Positions 10,475 to 24,946 of a DNA stretch of 58,968 nucleotides are shown piece by piece; the stretch's first letter is position 1, and every line of letters begins with the position of its first letter. The DNA comes from Phycisphaerae bacterium (GTDB taxonomy: Bacteria; Planctomycetota; Phycisphaerae; Tepidisphaerales; Tepidisphaeraceae). The stretch covers positions 1 through 58,968 of the forward strand of contig JAUJNJ010000020.1 of assembly GCA_030448225.1 (NCBI GenBank). The letters are read 5' to 3'. The position numbers were made by a program, and so were the translations under genes. Under the pieces are notes generated by a model, which was not told the origin of the DNA, searched no databases, and worked only from the letters and a program-made list of their open reading frames with translations.

Positions 10475-10744
10475 ATGCACTCGAAAACCCCGCCGCGTAA
10501 CCGGCTTGCGAAGGTCCTCCCCGAGGAGTGGCGCAAATTCCTCGTCTCCAAGGGTGCCCCGAAGCGGAAGTACGCGGCACTATGCAGGGCGACGCTGGTC
10601 GACGGGCGGGTCATCGACGAGATGGTCGTCGAGGAGGGGTGGATCGTCGCGCTCGACAAGAAGGGGCTCGGCGGCACGTTCGAGCAGCGGATCGATTTCG
10701 ACCCCCGGTCGATCGCCGCCGTCGACGTCATCCAAATCGTCTGA
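10475..10744 (+). CDS. Small unknown protein, 89 residues
   Basis: It starts MHSKTPPRNRLAKVLPEEWR and ends VDVIQIV. The N-terminal half is basic. The C-terminal half is acidic and beta-strand-like (LVDGRVIDEMVVEEGWIVAL). I do not recognise a family. It is transcribed divergently from the Uma2 gene with only 40 bases between the start codons, so the two probably share a promoter region. The sequence composition is coding-like and the frame is open throughout. Confidence 0.6.
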   Translation: MHSKTPPRNRLAKVLPEEWRKFLVSKGAPKRKYAALCRATLVDGRVIDEMVVEEGWIVALDKKGLGGTFEQRIDFDPRSIAAVDVIQIV

Positions 10745-11022
10745 CCCGCCCGCTTCGACCGATAATCTTTTCGGCTGGCAACAAAGTCTGACTGCGGTGC
10801 CGTAAGTGACGGAGGATGGATCGGTTGCGTCCCGACCTATCCGATGGCCGGGCCGTCGATTTGAGCAAATCAGATGTTAACGGCCCACGGTGACCGCACT
10901 CTGTAGCAGGAGACGATCCGTGGCCGGCCGGAAAGCGTACGTTGCTTAACCGCCCGTTGGGGCGAACCAAGGAAGGTGGACCCGCGCGCGTCGCTCAGCC
11001 GCCCGCGCCGGCCGAAGGAATC
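10745..11022. other. Gene-free spacer upstream of the PSCyt/DUF1549 gene
   Basis: Less GC-rich than its surroundings and without a convincing ORF. It presumably holds the promoter of the next gene, but I cannot point to specific -35/-10 boxes. Confidence 0.35.
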
Positions 11023-14345
<3,323 letters not shown>

Positions 14346-14406
14346 GTTCTCTTGCCGTCCGCGCCTGGTCTGACGTTTGCCGTCAACTGCCTCTTGGAGA
14401 GTGTCC

Positions 14407-15857
<1,451 letters not shown>

Positions 15858-15908
15858 CCCGATTCTCCGTTCCATCCTGCGCCGCTGTCCCGCCGTCCAG
15901 AGCCTTTT

Positions 15909-15968
15909 CGAATAACCCGAAGCGGGCCCTTCGGGCCTGCGGCCAAACGAAAGATGTCGGGTTATTCG
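15909..15968. terminator. Element L: hairpin between convergent genes
   Basis: CGAATAACCCGA at 15909-15920 pairs exactly with TCGGGTTATTCG at 15957-15968. The loop contains a smaller GC-rich hairpin (GCCCTTCGGGC). It lies between the 3' ends of the DUF1501 gene and the convergent glycosyltransferase gene, so a bidirectional terminator or transcript-end structure is plausible. The rest of 15858-16160 holds no gene that I can see. Confidence 0.6.
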
Positions 15969-16160
15969 GGTAGGCTCTGAGCCGTCTCGCTTGCGGAGCC
16001 GCGCCTCGATGTGCCGGTGGGGCCGTCCTCGTCAGTGCACAGTTGACTGCGCCTTCTGAGATGGGTGCCACCGTCCCGGCTCGCGCACCCGGGTGCGACT
16101 CGCAATCGAGACGGTCAAACGGAAAGAGCCGAAGCACCGCGGTGCTGTTCGGGACGGATC

Positions 16161-17504
16161 TCAGGCCCGCCGACCTTTCGAACGCATCAATTCGCGCCGG
16201 GTGCTCGCCGTCTGTCCCTTGTCCACTGCGGCGGCTGTCCCCACGTCTGACGCTTCATCGCGCTGCCACACCCCTCGGGCGATCGTGGTCGCTACGTAGT
16301 AGATCAACAGCCCCCAAGTCAGGAGGCCGATCACGCCGAGCGGCGTCGGCAGGAGGCGGTCGAAGAGGGACGACAGCGGATAGCCGCCGTCCCAGAAGTA
16401 GAAGTACGCCCCCAGCACGAACGCGCCGCCGGCGATGCCGTAGATCGTCGCCAGGCGCGGGCTGGCCGCGTAGAGCAGGGGCACGAGCACGACGAGGTAC
16501 TGCACGCCGAAGCCGGGCGTCACGATGAGGAAGAGCGAGAGCGTGATCGCCGCCACGTCGTACGGGCTCCACCGGTCAAACCGGCGGGCGACGACGGCCC
16601 ACGCCAGCACGAGTCCCATCAGCAGGTAACGGGCGGCGCCCCAGTAGGCCAGCATCGCCGGCGGCATGAGTTCCATCGCGCCGGCGGTGGGCGGGGTGGG
16701 CATCAGGAGGAAGAAGCTGACGCCCCAGAGGTTGGGGATCGGGGTGTACGCCAGCACGTTGTGGCGGAAGCTCGGCCCGCCGTACAGCAGCGGCGGCACG
16801 TACGGCAGCGCCATCAGCGCGAGCGCGCCCAGGAACTTCGCGGCGTCCGCGCGCGATCGCAGCGACAGCGCGAGCGGGGGGATCAGCAGCACCGGGATGA
16901 GCTTCACGTTGATCGCCGCCCCCAGCGCCAGGCCGCCCCAGAACGGCGCGCGGCGGTCGCCGACGAGGTAAACCGCGAGCAGGCAGAGGAACGCGTAGCA
17001 CGAGTCGGTGTTGCCGTGGTAGCCGCTGATGAGGATCGCGACCGGGTTCCACGCGTACGCCGCCGCGACCGCCGCCGCCGCCACCGGCCCGCCGCCGCCG
17101 CCGCCGCGACGCGAGACAATCGTCGCGAGCAGGCACGCGCTGGCGACGTCGGCCAGGATCACGGGGATGCGGAAGATGAAGGCGAACCCCGTGCCGTCCT
17201 CCGACCGCCCGCTCAGCAGGTGGGCGGCGTAGGCCCAGTAGGCGGGCAGCGGCGGGTGGTTGAGCTCCCGCTCGATGCGGTAGGCGGCCATCAGCCCCTC
17301 GCGGTCGAGCGTCCAGGCGAAGCGGATGAACGTGATCGTATCAGTGGTGCCCCACGAGACGGCGGACAGAACGAAGCGCGCGAGCAGGCCGAGCACCGCC
17401 AGTGCGACGAGAAGTTGAACGCGGCGCCGGGTCGCCGCCGCCGCGCCGCCGGGGTCGAGCGGCGGGAGCGAGGCATCGTCGTCGTTCGGCTGCCGCTTCT
17501 TCAT
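16161..17504 (-). CDS. Polytopic membrane glycosyltransferase, GT-C type (mannosyltransferase-like)
   Basis: The 447-residue protein starts MKKRQPNDDDASLPPLDPGG. After about 30 cytoplasmic residues it has some ten or more membrane segments. An early luminal loop carries DTITFIRFAWTLDREG and ERELNHPPLPAYWAYAAHLL, resembling the acidic-motif loop of GT-C enzymes that use polyprenyl-phosphate sugars. SGYHGNTDSCYAFLCLLAVY also fits the DUF2029/GT87 and ALG6/8-like groups. It would transfer a sugar on the outer face of the cytoplasmic membrane. Donor and acceptor are unknown. A CCG/CGG run encodes six glycines near 17090-17107. Confidence 0.7.
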   Translation of the reverse strand: MKKRQPNDDDASLPPLDPGGAAAATRRRVQLLVALAVLGLLARFVLSAVSWGTTDTITFIRFAWTLDREGLMAAYRIERELNHPPLPAYWAYAAHLLSGRSEDGTGFAFIFRIPVILADVASACLLATIVSRRGGGGGGPVAAAAVAAAYAWNPVAILISGYHGNTDSCYAFLCLLAVYLVGDRRAPFWGGLALGAAINVKLIPVLLIPPLALSLRSRADAAKFLGALALMALPYVPPLLYGGPSFRHNVLAYTPIPNLWGVSFFLLMPTPPTAGAMELMPPAMLAYWGAARYLLMGLVLAWAVVARRFDRWSPYDVAAITLSLFLIVTPGFGVQYLVVLVPLLYAASPRLATIYGIAGGAFVLGAYFYFWDGGYPLSSLFDRLLPTPLGVIGLLTWGLLIYYVATTIARGVWQRDEASDVGTAAAVDKGQTASTRRELMRSKGRRA

Positions 17505-17646
17505 GGGACGCGGGAGTATATCAGCGACCCCGGCACACGCGGGGCGGGAAGTGGTGTTGATCGGGCGGCATGGTGGCGACTGGTGAGCCATCCCGGCAGC
17601 ACCGCGTCTCCAAAAGAGGTCGTGCTTACGACGACGGCGAAAAAGA

Positions 17647-17680
17647 ACCCACCCGTGCGCCGCGTGGCGCACGGGTGGGT
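17647..17680 (-). terminator. Rho-independent terminator of the oxidoreductase gene
   Basis: A perfect 15-base stem (17647-17661 with 17666-17680) closes a 4-base loop GCGT. On the minus strand it is followed by TTCTTTTTC. It lies about 40 bases 3' of the Gfo/Idh/MocA stop, as expected for an intrinsic terminator. Confidence 0.85.
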
Positions 17681-17719
17681 GGGATCGTCTGGTGTAGCTT
17701 GGTTCTGGTCCGTTGTGGC

Positions 17720-19108
17720 TTAGATCGTCCAGCCCTTGCGGTACTCGCGGGCGAGCATCTTGTTCGCCTCGTCGTTGTCGGCGAACTTCATGCCGGGGCC
17801 GTCCCAGGTGAGCTTCTTGCCCTGCATGCGGATGGCGATGTTGCCGAGCAGGGCCGTCTCGGTGAACGGGGCGGCGATGTCGAAATGGCTGTAGGTCTTG
17901 CCCTTGCCCTGGATCGCCGCGATCCATTCCTTCTTCATGCCCGGGTCGCCGCCGCCGTTGCGGGGGAGCGTGGGCTCGGGGTACTTCACGTCGACGAACT
18001 TGTCGGCCGGCAGGAGCTTCCAGTGCTCGCCGTAGTCGTCGGTCTGGTAGAGCACGCCCTTCTCGCCCACCATCAGCGCGCCGCTGCTGGCCGGCTTCTC
18101 GCCGTGGAACAGCTCGGCCGGCGGGCGGCGCAGCTCGCCCTTAGCGTCGCGGCCCTCGTACCAGTGCCAGGTGAGGGCGGGCATGTCGCCGCGGGCGGCG
18201 AACTCCCAGGCGCAGTGGGCGCCGGAGGGGTAGGTCTCGTCGTTGATGTCGGTCGACTCGCCGACCACGCTCAGCGCGTGCTCGAGGTTCAGCGCGCGGT
18301 ACGGGAGGTTGGCGGTGTGGCACCACATGTCGCCGAGCGCGCCGGTGCCGAAGTCCCAGAACCCGCGCCAGTTGAACGGGTGGTACGGCTTGACGTCCTT
18401 GCCGTCGATCGCCACCTCGCCGTACGGGCGCATCGGCGCGGGGCCGATCCACTCCTCCCAGTGCAGCCCCTCGGGGACCGGCTTCTCCGGCGGGCGCGAG
18501 GTGATCTTCGGGGCCTGCGGCCAGACCGGGCGGTTCGTCCAGACGTGGACCTCCTTCACCGGCCCGATCACGCCAGCCTGGATCGCCTCCACGCCCTTGC
18601 GCAGCCCGTCGCTGGCGCTGCCCTGATTCCCCATCTGCGTGATCACGTTGTACTTCTTCGCCGCCTCGCGCAGCGCGCGGGCCTCGGCGATCGACCAGGT
18701 GAGCGGCTTCTGCACGTACACGTGCTTGCCCTTGCTCATCGCCAGCATCGCGGCGGCGGCGTGGTTGTGGTCGGGCGTGCTGATCGTGTAGGCGTCGACC
18801 TTGTCGCCCATCTGGTCGATCATCTCGCGGTAGTCGGTGAACTGCTCGGCGTCGGCGTACTTCTCGGCGGCCTCGCCGAGGCGCTTCTCGTCGACGTCGC
18901 AGATCGCGACGATCTCGCCGAACTGCCCGGCCTGCTCCATGTCCGACTTGCCCTTGCCGCCCACGCCGATCGATCCGACGCGTACCTTGGAGTTGGGGCT
19001 CGTGGGCTCGTCGGCGCCGTAGGCGCCTTGGGACCCGACCCACACGCCGAAGCTGGCGGCGGTGGTCGTCTGGATGAACTGACGGCGACTCGTTCGGGAA
19101 CGCGGCAT
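17720..19108 (-). CDS. Tat-exported Gfo/Idh/MocA family oxidoreductase
   Basis: The 462-residue protein starts MPRSRTSRRQFIQTTTAASF, a twin-arginine signal. The nucleotide fold follows with VGSIGVGGKGKSDMEQAGQF, then CDVDEKRLGEAA and TPDHNHAAAAMLAMSKGKHV. The usual EKP motif appears as VQKPLTWSIAEA, keeping the lysine. The C-terminal part has HPFNWRGFWDFGTGALGDMW, typical of the large planctomycete and Bacteroidetes group. These enzymes oxidise or reduce sugars or cyclitols with NAD(P), but the substrate cannot be read from sequence. An AGGAG lies 9 bases before the ATG. The gene stands alone. Confidence 0.9.
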   Translation of the reverse strand: MPRSRTSRRQFIQTTTAASFGVWVGSQGAYGADEPTSPNSKVRVGSIGVGGKGKSDMEQAGQFGEIVAICDVDEKRLGEAAEKYADAEQFTDYREMIDQMGDKVDAYTISTPDHNHAAAAMLAMSKGKHVYVQKPLTWSIAEARALREAAKKYNVITQMGNQGSASDGLRKGVEAIQAGVIGPVKEVHVWTNRPVWPQAPKITSRPPEKPVPEGLHWEEWIGPAPMRPYGEVAIDGKDVKPYHPFNWRGFWDFGTGALGDMWCHTANLPYRALNLEHALSVVGESTDINDETYPSGAHCAWEFAARGDMPALTWHWYEGRDAKGELRRPPAELFHGEKPASSGALMVGEKGVLYQTDDYGEHWKLLPADKFVDVKYPEPTLPRNGGGDPGMKKEWIAAIQGKGKTYSHFDIAAPFTETALLGNIAIRMQGKKLTWDGPGMKFADNDEANKMLAREYRKGWTI

Positions 19109-19506
19109 GGTGGTTGGCTCCTGCGTGTTGGGTGACGGGGATCCGTCCGGGGTGCGGCTGGATCGGGCGACACGCGGGCGGCACGCCGCCAGCGCGCCAG
19201 GCCCGGTGCGATCACGTTCGCGCAAGTCTAAATCGTCCGGCGACGCCGGACAAGGCGGGCGCCACACGACGGCAGCACCGCGCGCGGCCGCTCGAAGGGA
19301 ATTACCAGCGGCGAACGCTTCCGTTGCGGCCCGCTACGGACTGCGCGGACGACGCGGGCAACCGTCTGGGAGCGGGCATGATGGATCGGCATCCGAGGCG
19401 CGGCGTGGCCGCTTCAGCGGCCGTGTCGGGCGGCCCTGGCAAATCCCCGGGGCTGCGGAGGAACGGCTAGACGAGACGGCGCGTCTTGACCTTGCGACGG
19501 GGCGGG
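19109..19506. other. Gene-free spacer of about 400 bases
   Basis: It separates the oxidoreductase start (19108) from the last gene of the respiratory operon. I see no ORF with family-like sequence and no clear hairpin with a T-tract, so the terminator of the long operon is not identified. Confidence 0.4.
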
Positions 19507-19938
19507 TTACTTCTGCGGCGTGATGAGCGTCGGGTTCTCGGTCCACCCGGAGGACATCGGGAGCCAGTCGCGGGAGACGTAGTCGGCGAACGTGAAGCCG
19601 AACAGGATCGCCACCCACAGGAACGTGCCGGCGACGAACACCTTCGTCAGGCGGCTGCTCTCGATGACGTGCATGAAGAACAGGATGACGAGCGTCGCCT
19701 TCACCGTCGCGATCGCCAGCGCGATCGCGATGTTGAGGTAGCCGAAGTGGGGCAGGAACGCGGCCGCGACGGTGAGCACGAGCAGGACCATCAGCACCGC
19801 GAAGATGAACAGGTACTGGCCGAGGCTCGGCCCGTGCTGGTGCGGGTGGTTCGGCGCCTGGTCGGCCGCCCCGACGGTCTCGGGGCGGAGCGGGTCGCGG
19901 TGATCGTGGTGGCCGGCGCTGGTCGTCGTTTCACTCAT
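19507..19938 (-). CDS. coxD: Cytochrome c oxidase subunit IV (caa3 type)
   Basis: The 143-residue protein has a His-rich N-terminal tail (GHHDHRDPLRP), then three membrane segments at about residues 41-61, 68-90 and 100-118. VKATLVILFFMHVIESSRLT is the hallmark of the prokaryotic subunit IV family, a small partner of subunits I and III in caa3 and bo3 oxidases. It lies 26 bases after the CoxC gene and ends the operon. Confidence 0.85.
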   Translation of the reverse strand: MSETTTSAGHHDHRDPLRPETVGAADQAPNHPHQHGPSLGQYLFIFAVLMVLLVLTVAAAFLPHFGYLNIAIALAIATVKATLVILFFMHVIESSRLTKVFVAGTFLWVAILFGFTFADYVSRDWLPMSSGWTENPTLITPQK

Positions 19939-19964
19939 GGCGGCTTCGAAGGTTTACGCGTGGG

Positions 19965-20786
19965 CTAGTGGCCGGTCGCCTGCGAGGACAGGTCGATCAG
20001 GTAGAGCATCGGGTACAGGAAGATCCAGACGATGTCGACGAAGTGCCAGTACAGCCCCGAGACCTCGACCGGGTTGTAGTAATCGGCCGAGAACGCGCCG
20101 AGCATCGCCCGGCGGATCACCCAGAGGAACACGGCGACGCCCACGACCATGTGCAGCGCGTGCAGGCCGGTGGCGCAAAAGTAGAAGCTGAAGAAGATCT
20201 GCGCCCCCCGGCGCATCCGGTTGGCGCGGTCGACCTCGGCGGGGTCGGGCGAGTTGTAGTCGCCGAAGTGATACTGGACCTTGCCGTCGGCGTCGACGTG
20301 GCCGGCGTCGAAGTTGCGGCCGGGGATCAGGTGCTCGTGGTACAGGTGGTTGTACTCGTACGCCTTGACGCCGAAGAACACCAGCGCGCACAGGATCGTG
20401 ACGATGAGCCAGTTGATCACGCCCCGGCTGTTGTTCATGTGGGCGGCGCGGACGGCCAGCACGACCGTCAGCGAGCTGACGAGCAGGACGGCGGTGTTGA
20501 ACGCGCCGATCTTCCAGTTCTCGAGTTGGCTGGCCCTGGTGAACGCCTCGGGGTACGTGTTGCGGTAGATCGAGTAGAGCAGGAACGCGCCGCCGAAGAA
20601 CATGATTTCGGTCGCGAGGAACGCCCACATGCCGAGCGTGACGGCTTCCTTCTGCTGGGCCGCGTCGTCGAACTGGTGGGCGACGTTCCCGTGCCCGTGT
20701 TCGGGCGCGGCGTGCGTCGGCTCGTGGCGCGTCCCCACGTGCGCGGGGACGGCCGAGGCGGCGATCGATGGGCTGATGTCAGACAA
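19965..20786 (-). CDS. coxC: Cytochrome c oxidase subunit III
   Basis: The 273-residue protein has about 45 hydrophilic residues, then [20 protein letters not shown], the first membrane segment of subunit III with its conserved Glu. [20 protein letters not shown] and [20 protein letters not shown], the family's last two segments, follow. It supports the catalytic subunit in the cytoplasmic membrane. The gene lies 99 bases after the CoxA stop and 26 bases before CoxD. The frame is intact. Confidence 0.92.
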   Translation of the reverse strand: MSDISPSIAASAVPAHVGTRHEPTHAAPEHGHGNVAHQFDDAAQQKEAVTLGMWAFLATEIMFFGGAFLLYSIYRNTYPEAFTRASQLENWKIGAFNTAVLLVSSLTVVLAVRAAHMNNSRGVINWLIVTILCALVFFGVKAYEYNHLYHEHLIPGRNFDAGHVDADGKVQYHFGDYNSPDPAEVDRANRMRRGAQIFFSFYFCATGLHALHMVVGVAVFLWVIRRAMLGAFSADYYNPVEVSGLYWHFVDIVWIFLYPMLYLIDLSSQATGH

Positions 20787-20885
20787 CGTCCGGCTCCTTC
20801 GGCGAAAGTATCGGCTGCGGGCGAAAGTATCGGGCGCGGGACGGTTCCTGTAAACGCCCCGCGAGGCGTACCGGCCGGAAACGCG

Positions 20886-22584
20886 TTAGCGCTTGCGGAT
20901 CTCGACCCCGTCGGCCCGCTCGAGCATCTGGCTGTCCGCCCGGCTGTCGTCGAAGTTCTCGATCGGCAGGTCCGAGTAGTGGTAAGCCTCCTGCGTGACG
21001 ACCGGCGTCTGCGGGAAGTTCTCGACCGGCGGGGGCGAGGGGGTCATCCACTCCAGCCCGGTCGCGCCCCAAGGGTTGGGGCCGGCCTGCTTGCCGAACT
21101 TCAGGCTCCACAGCAGGTAGAAGACCGGCAGCACCAGGCCGACCGCGAGGATCGACGCGCCGGCCGTGCTCATCACGTGCAGGACCTGGAAGTCCGCCGG
21201 GTAGGCGTGGTAGCGGCGGGGCATGCCGAGGTAGCCGAGCAGGAACTGCGGAAAGAAGGTCAGGTTGAAGCCGACGAATGTCGCGAAGGCGGCGAATTTG
21301 GCGATCCACTCGACGTACATCTTGCCGGTGATCTTCGGCCACCAGAAGTGCATGCCGCCCAGGAACGCCATCACCTGCCCGCCGACCATGACGTAGTGGA
21401 AGTGGGCGACGACGAAGTACGTGTCGTGGAGGTGGACGTCGGTGCCCATCGACGACAGGAACAGCCCGGTCAGCCCGCCGAGCGTGAAGAGCCCGATGAA
21501 GAAGAACGCGTAGAGCATCGGCGTCTGGAACGACACCGAGCCCTTGTAGAGCGTCGCGGTCCAGTTGAAGACCTTCACGGCCGTCGGGATGGCGATGAAG
21601 AAGCTCAGGAACGAGAAGATCATGCCGGCGTAGGCGCTCTGGCTCGTCGTGAACATGTGGTGGCCCCAGACGAGGAACCCCACGCCCGCGATGGCGAGGC
21701 TGGCGAACGCGACGAAGTTGTAGCCGAAGATGCAGCTGCGGCTGAAGCAGGCGATCAGTTCGCTGATCACGCCGAAGCCCGGCAGGATCATGATGTAGAC
21801 CGCCGGGTGGCTGTAGAACCAGAACAGGTGCTGGAACAGCACCGGGTCGCCGCCCTTGGCCGGGTCGAAGATGCCCAGGCCGAACATCCGCTCGGCGCCG
21901 GCGAGGGCGAGCGTGATCGCGACGACCGGCGTGCCGAGCAGCATGATGATGCTCGTCGCGTACATCGACCAGACGAACAGCGGTAGGCGGCCCCAGGTCA
22001 GGCCGGGCGCGCATCTTGTGGATCGTGACGACGAAGTTCAGGCCGGTCAGGATCGAGCTGAACCCGTTGATGAAGATGCCGATGACCGCCAGCGCGACGT
22101 TCGTGTTGGAGAAGACCGTGCTGTAGGGCGTGTAGAACGTCCACCCGGTGTCGAGCCCGCCCATGACGGTGGCGGTCAGGACGAAGACCGCGCCGACGAG
22201 CAGGCAGTACCAGCTCAGCAGGTTGATGCGCGGGAACGCCAGGTCGCGGGCGCCGATCATCAGCGGCAGCAGGAAGTTCCCGAGCACCGCCGGGATCGAC
22301 GGGATCAGGAAGAAGAAGATCATGTACACGCCGTGCTGCGTGAACGCCTTGTTGTACGTCTCGGCCTGCATCAGGTCGCCGCGCGGCGTGGCCAGCTCGA
22401 GGCGCACGGCGGTGGCGTAGGCGCCGCCCATGATGAAGAACGCGGAGATCGTGATCAGGTACAGGACCCCGATCCGCTTGTGGTCGAGCGTCAGCAGCCA
22501 CGACTTCACGCGGTGGCTGACGTTCAGGTAGGTCTCGCGCTCCTGCGGTGCGGCGAAGGGGGGGATGTAATCCAGCGTGGTCAT
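20886..22584 (-). CDS. coxA: Cytochrome c oxidase subunit I, caa3 type (one frameshift)
   Basis: Twelve-segment heme-copper oxidase subunit of about 566 codons. The first part (22584 to about 22010) has [13 protein letters not shown] and the heme a ligand in [12 protein letters not shown]. After one frameshift near 22000-22015 the second part has the CuB ligand and Tyr in [16 protein letters not shown], the HH pair in [11 protein letters not shown] and the heme ligands in [24 protein letters not shown] sequence near 21390-21440. YSHPAVY in place of HPEVY lacks the D-channel glutamate and matches A2-type oxidases such as Rhodothermus caa3. This catalytic subunit reduces O2 to water and pumps protons. 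The frameshift looks like a sequencing error. Confidence 0.92.
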
Positions 22585-22674
22585 GTCTGCTTGCTCGTTA
22601 CGGCTGCGTCGGGCGCGTCGTGTTCGTCGTCTCTCGCTCGTCTCGGGACCGGAAAGCAGCCCCGAAACCGGCCC

Positions 22675-23682
22675 TTACTGGCGACGGCCGCCGGGGACGG
22701 CTTCCCGTTGGTTCTGCACGGACCGCACGTCGCCGGACTTGCGCTCCGGGCTGTTCTTCAGGCTCTTGATGTACGCGACGAGGTCCATCAGCTGTTCCTC
22801 GCTGAGCTGCCCGCGGTAGCTGGGCATGATCGGCGCGTAGTTCTGGACGATCTTGTTCGTCGAGTTGAGGATCGACTCGCGGAGGTACTGCTCGTCGGCC
22901 ACGACCTCCTCGGACCCGCCGTCGGGCAGGTTCACCCGCTGCTTGCGCATGTACAGCCCGGCCATCGTCGGCGCGTGCACGCCGTGGCAGGTGATGCACC
23001 CGAGCGAGGCGAACAGCTTCTCGCCGGCGGCGGCGGGGGCCTCGTCGGGCGGGGTGCCCTTGAGCCACTCGGCGTACTTCTCCGGCTCCATCACCACGAC
23101 CCGCCCGATCATGCCCGAGTGCTGCGCGCCGCAGTACTCGGTGCAGAACAGGTGGTACTCGCCGGGCTTGGTCGGCGTGAACTGCATCTTCGTGTAGCGG
23201 CCGGGCACCGCGTCCATCTTCGCGCGGAACGCGGGGATGAAGTAGCTGTGGATCACGTCCTGCGAGGCGATCGTCAGCTGGATCCGCTGGTTGACCGGCA
23301 CGTGCAGCTCGTTGATCTCGCGCTTGCCGTCGGGGTGCTGCGCCTTCCACATCCACTGCTTGCCGACGACCTGGATGTCCATCGCCCCCTCGGCGACGCG
23401 CCCGTACACCTCGAAGTACGTCCGCGCGCCCCAGAAGAAGATGACCATCACGATCCCGAACGGGATCAGCGTGTACGTCAGCTCGAGCCACAGCGACTCG
23501 TGCACCGGTTGCGGCCGCTCGTCCTCGTGGCGGCGGCGGTAGCGCAGCGAGAGGTAGGCGATCAGGGCGAAGATCAGCACCGTGAAGAACACGGTCACCA
23601 ACCAGATGAAGTAGTACAGCGCGTCGATCTCGGGCGCCGCCGCCGAGGCCTGATCGAGCGTGAATCGGAAACCTTGGTTCAT
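22675..23682 (-). CDS. coxB: Cytochrome c oxidase subunit II with fused cytochrome c domain
   Basis: The 335-residue protein has two N-terminal membrane segments (about 22-45 and 70-90) and a cupredoxin domain. The CuA ligands are in DVIHSYFIPAF and CTEYCGAQHSGM. A C-terminal mono-heme cytochrome c domain carries CITCH with the likely distal Met in IMPSYRGQLSEEQL. The fusion defines the caa3 subclass and lets the enzyme take electrons from a membrane donor, here presumably alternative complex III. The gene is 90 bases upstream of CoxA. Confidence 0.94.
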   Translation of the reverse strand: MNQGFRFTLDQASAAAPEIDALYYFIWLVTVFFTVLIFALIAYLSLRYRRRHEDERPQPVHESLWLELTYTLIPFGIVMVIFFWGARTYFEVYGRVAEGAMDIQVVGKQWMWKAQHPDGKREINELHVPVNQRIQLTIASQDVIHSYFIPAFRAKMDAVPGRYTKMQFTPTKPGEYHLFCTEYCGAQHSGMIGRVVVMEPEKYAEWLKGTPPDEAPAAAGEKLFASLGCITCHGVHAPTMAGLYMRKQRVNLPDGGSEEVVADEQYLRESILNSTNKIVQNYAPIMPSYRGQLSEEQLMDLVAYIKSLKNSPERKSGDVRSVQNQREAVPGGRRQ

Positions 23683-23728
23683 GGAGAAGGTCGCGTCCGG
23701 AGGTCAGGGTTTACACGTCGCCGTCGTA

Positions 23729-24773
23729 TTACAGGTTGCCGCCGTCGTCCCGCCGCCGCGGGGCCGCCCCGGTGTCGGGGCCGTCGGCCGCGGGCACGGC
23801 CGCCGTCGTTCCGTCGGCCGTCGTCGCCAGCGCCGCCCCGGCGCGGCGTTCGCGGCGGACGGTGAGGAACACGAACGAGCCGAGCGCGAGGATCGTCAGC
23901 ACGCCGCCGATGCGGATCACGTTCAGCACGGTCCAGGTGTACTTGCCGGTGTGCGGGTCGTACTGGAAGCACAGCAGGGTCACCGTGTCGCTCACGGTGC
24001 CGATCCCCTCCTCCGACGCCTCGATGATGCCGAGCCGCAGGTCGCGGGCGCTGTACTCCAGCCCGTAGAAGTAGCGCGACAGCTTGCCGCCCGGCGTCGC
24101 GACCATCATCGCGCTGGCGTGGGCGTACTGCTTGCTCCGCTCGTCGTACGCGTAGCGGAAGCCGGCCGCCTTGCAGACCGCGTCGATCGCCGCCTTGTCG
24201 CCGGTCAGGAAGTGCACCCCTCGGCGGCGCGTTCTTGCGGCCGTACTGCTCCACGTACGTCTTCTTCTTGGCGGCCGCCAGCTCGGGCGTCTCGGTCGGG
24301 TCGAAGCTGATCGTGACGATCTCGAATTCCTTGCCGGCGTCGAACGACAGCGGCTTGAACGTCCGCGTCATCCCGTTGAGCGTCATCCCGCACAGCCCGG
24401 GGCAGCCGTAGTAGACGAGCGACAGGACGACCGGCTTGCCCTTGGCGAAGTAGTCGCCGAGCTTCACCGTGCGGCCCTGCTCGTCGCGAAACGTGGCATT
24501 AAGTGGTAATTGGGCGCCGAGGTTCTGGTCGATCCCGACCTGGCTGACGACCGCCGCCGGCGCCAGCGACTGGGCGCCGGACGCCGTCGGCGCCATCGGC
24601 TGCGCGACGGCCGGGCGGGCGGCGAGCGACAGGGCGGCGAAGAACACGGCGGCGGCGGCGAGGGGGCGAATCATAGGCGTAACCCGTTCGAACCCCGCAA
24701 GGCGCCGCCGCGACGGAGGCGACACCCGGACGGGAGTGGTTTGATTCGACATTAGGCTCGGCGTCGCGTTCAT
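23729..24773 (-). CDS. SCO1/SenC/PrrC-type copper chaperone (one frameshift)
   Basis: Thioredoxin-fold protein with the copper-binding motif YYGCPGLCG, VTISFDPTETPELAAAKKK and a late His region. A frameshift near 24215-24225 separates the thioredoxin core from GVHFLTGDKAAIDAVCKAAG, and the frame is then open to the stop. A C-terminal membrane segment (VLTILALGSFVFLTV) and an Ala/Asp/Arg tail follow. SCO proteins deliver copper to the CuA site of subunit II, and the gene sits 46 bases upstream of coxB. Start choice is open: MNATPSL at 24773, or the signal-peptide-like MIRPLAAAAVFFAALSLAAR at 24674, which I find more natural. Confidence 0.85.
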
Positions 24774-24946
24774 GGTTTCAAAAGTTCACGGCCGGGACGG
24801 CGGTGAGGCGCGAAACGAGGATGAAAGATCGAGGGTGAGTAAAACGGCCGTCGGGCGGCGTGTCTCGCGTCCCTTCGTCACGATCCGTCAATCGCCCATT
24901 CGCGTTTCTCTCCCTCGTCTCCGTGATCAACTTCCCGATCTCTGGC

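Noticed and set aside
19968..23865. Two 670-residue plus-strand frames antisense to the oxidase genes
   Set aside because: Shadows of coxA, coxB and coxC on the other strand; no motifs of their own.
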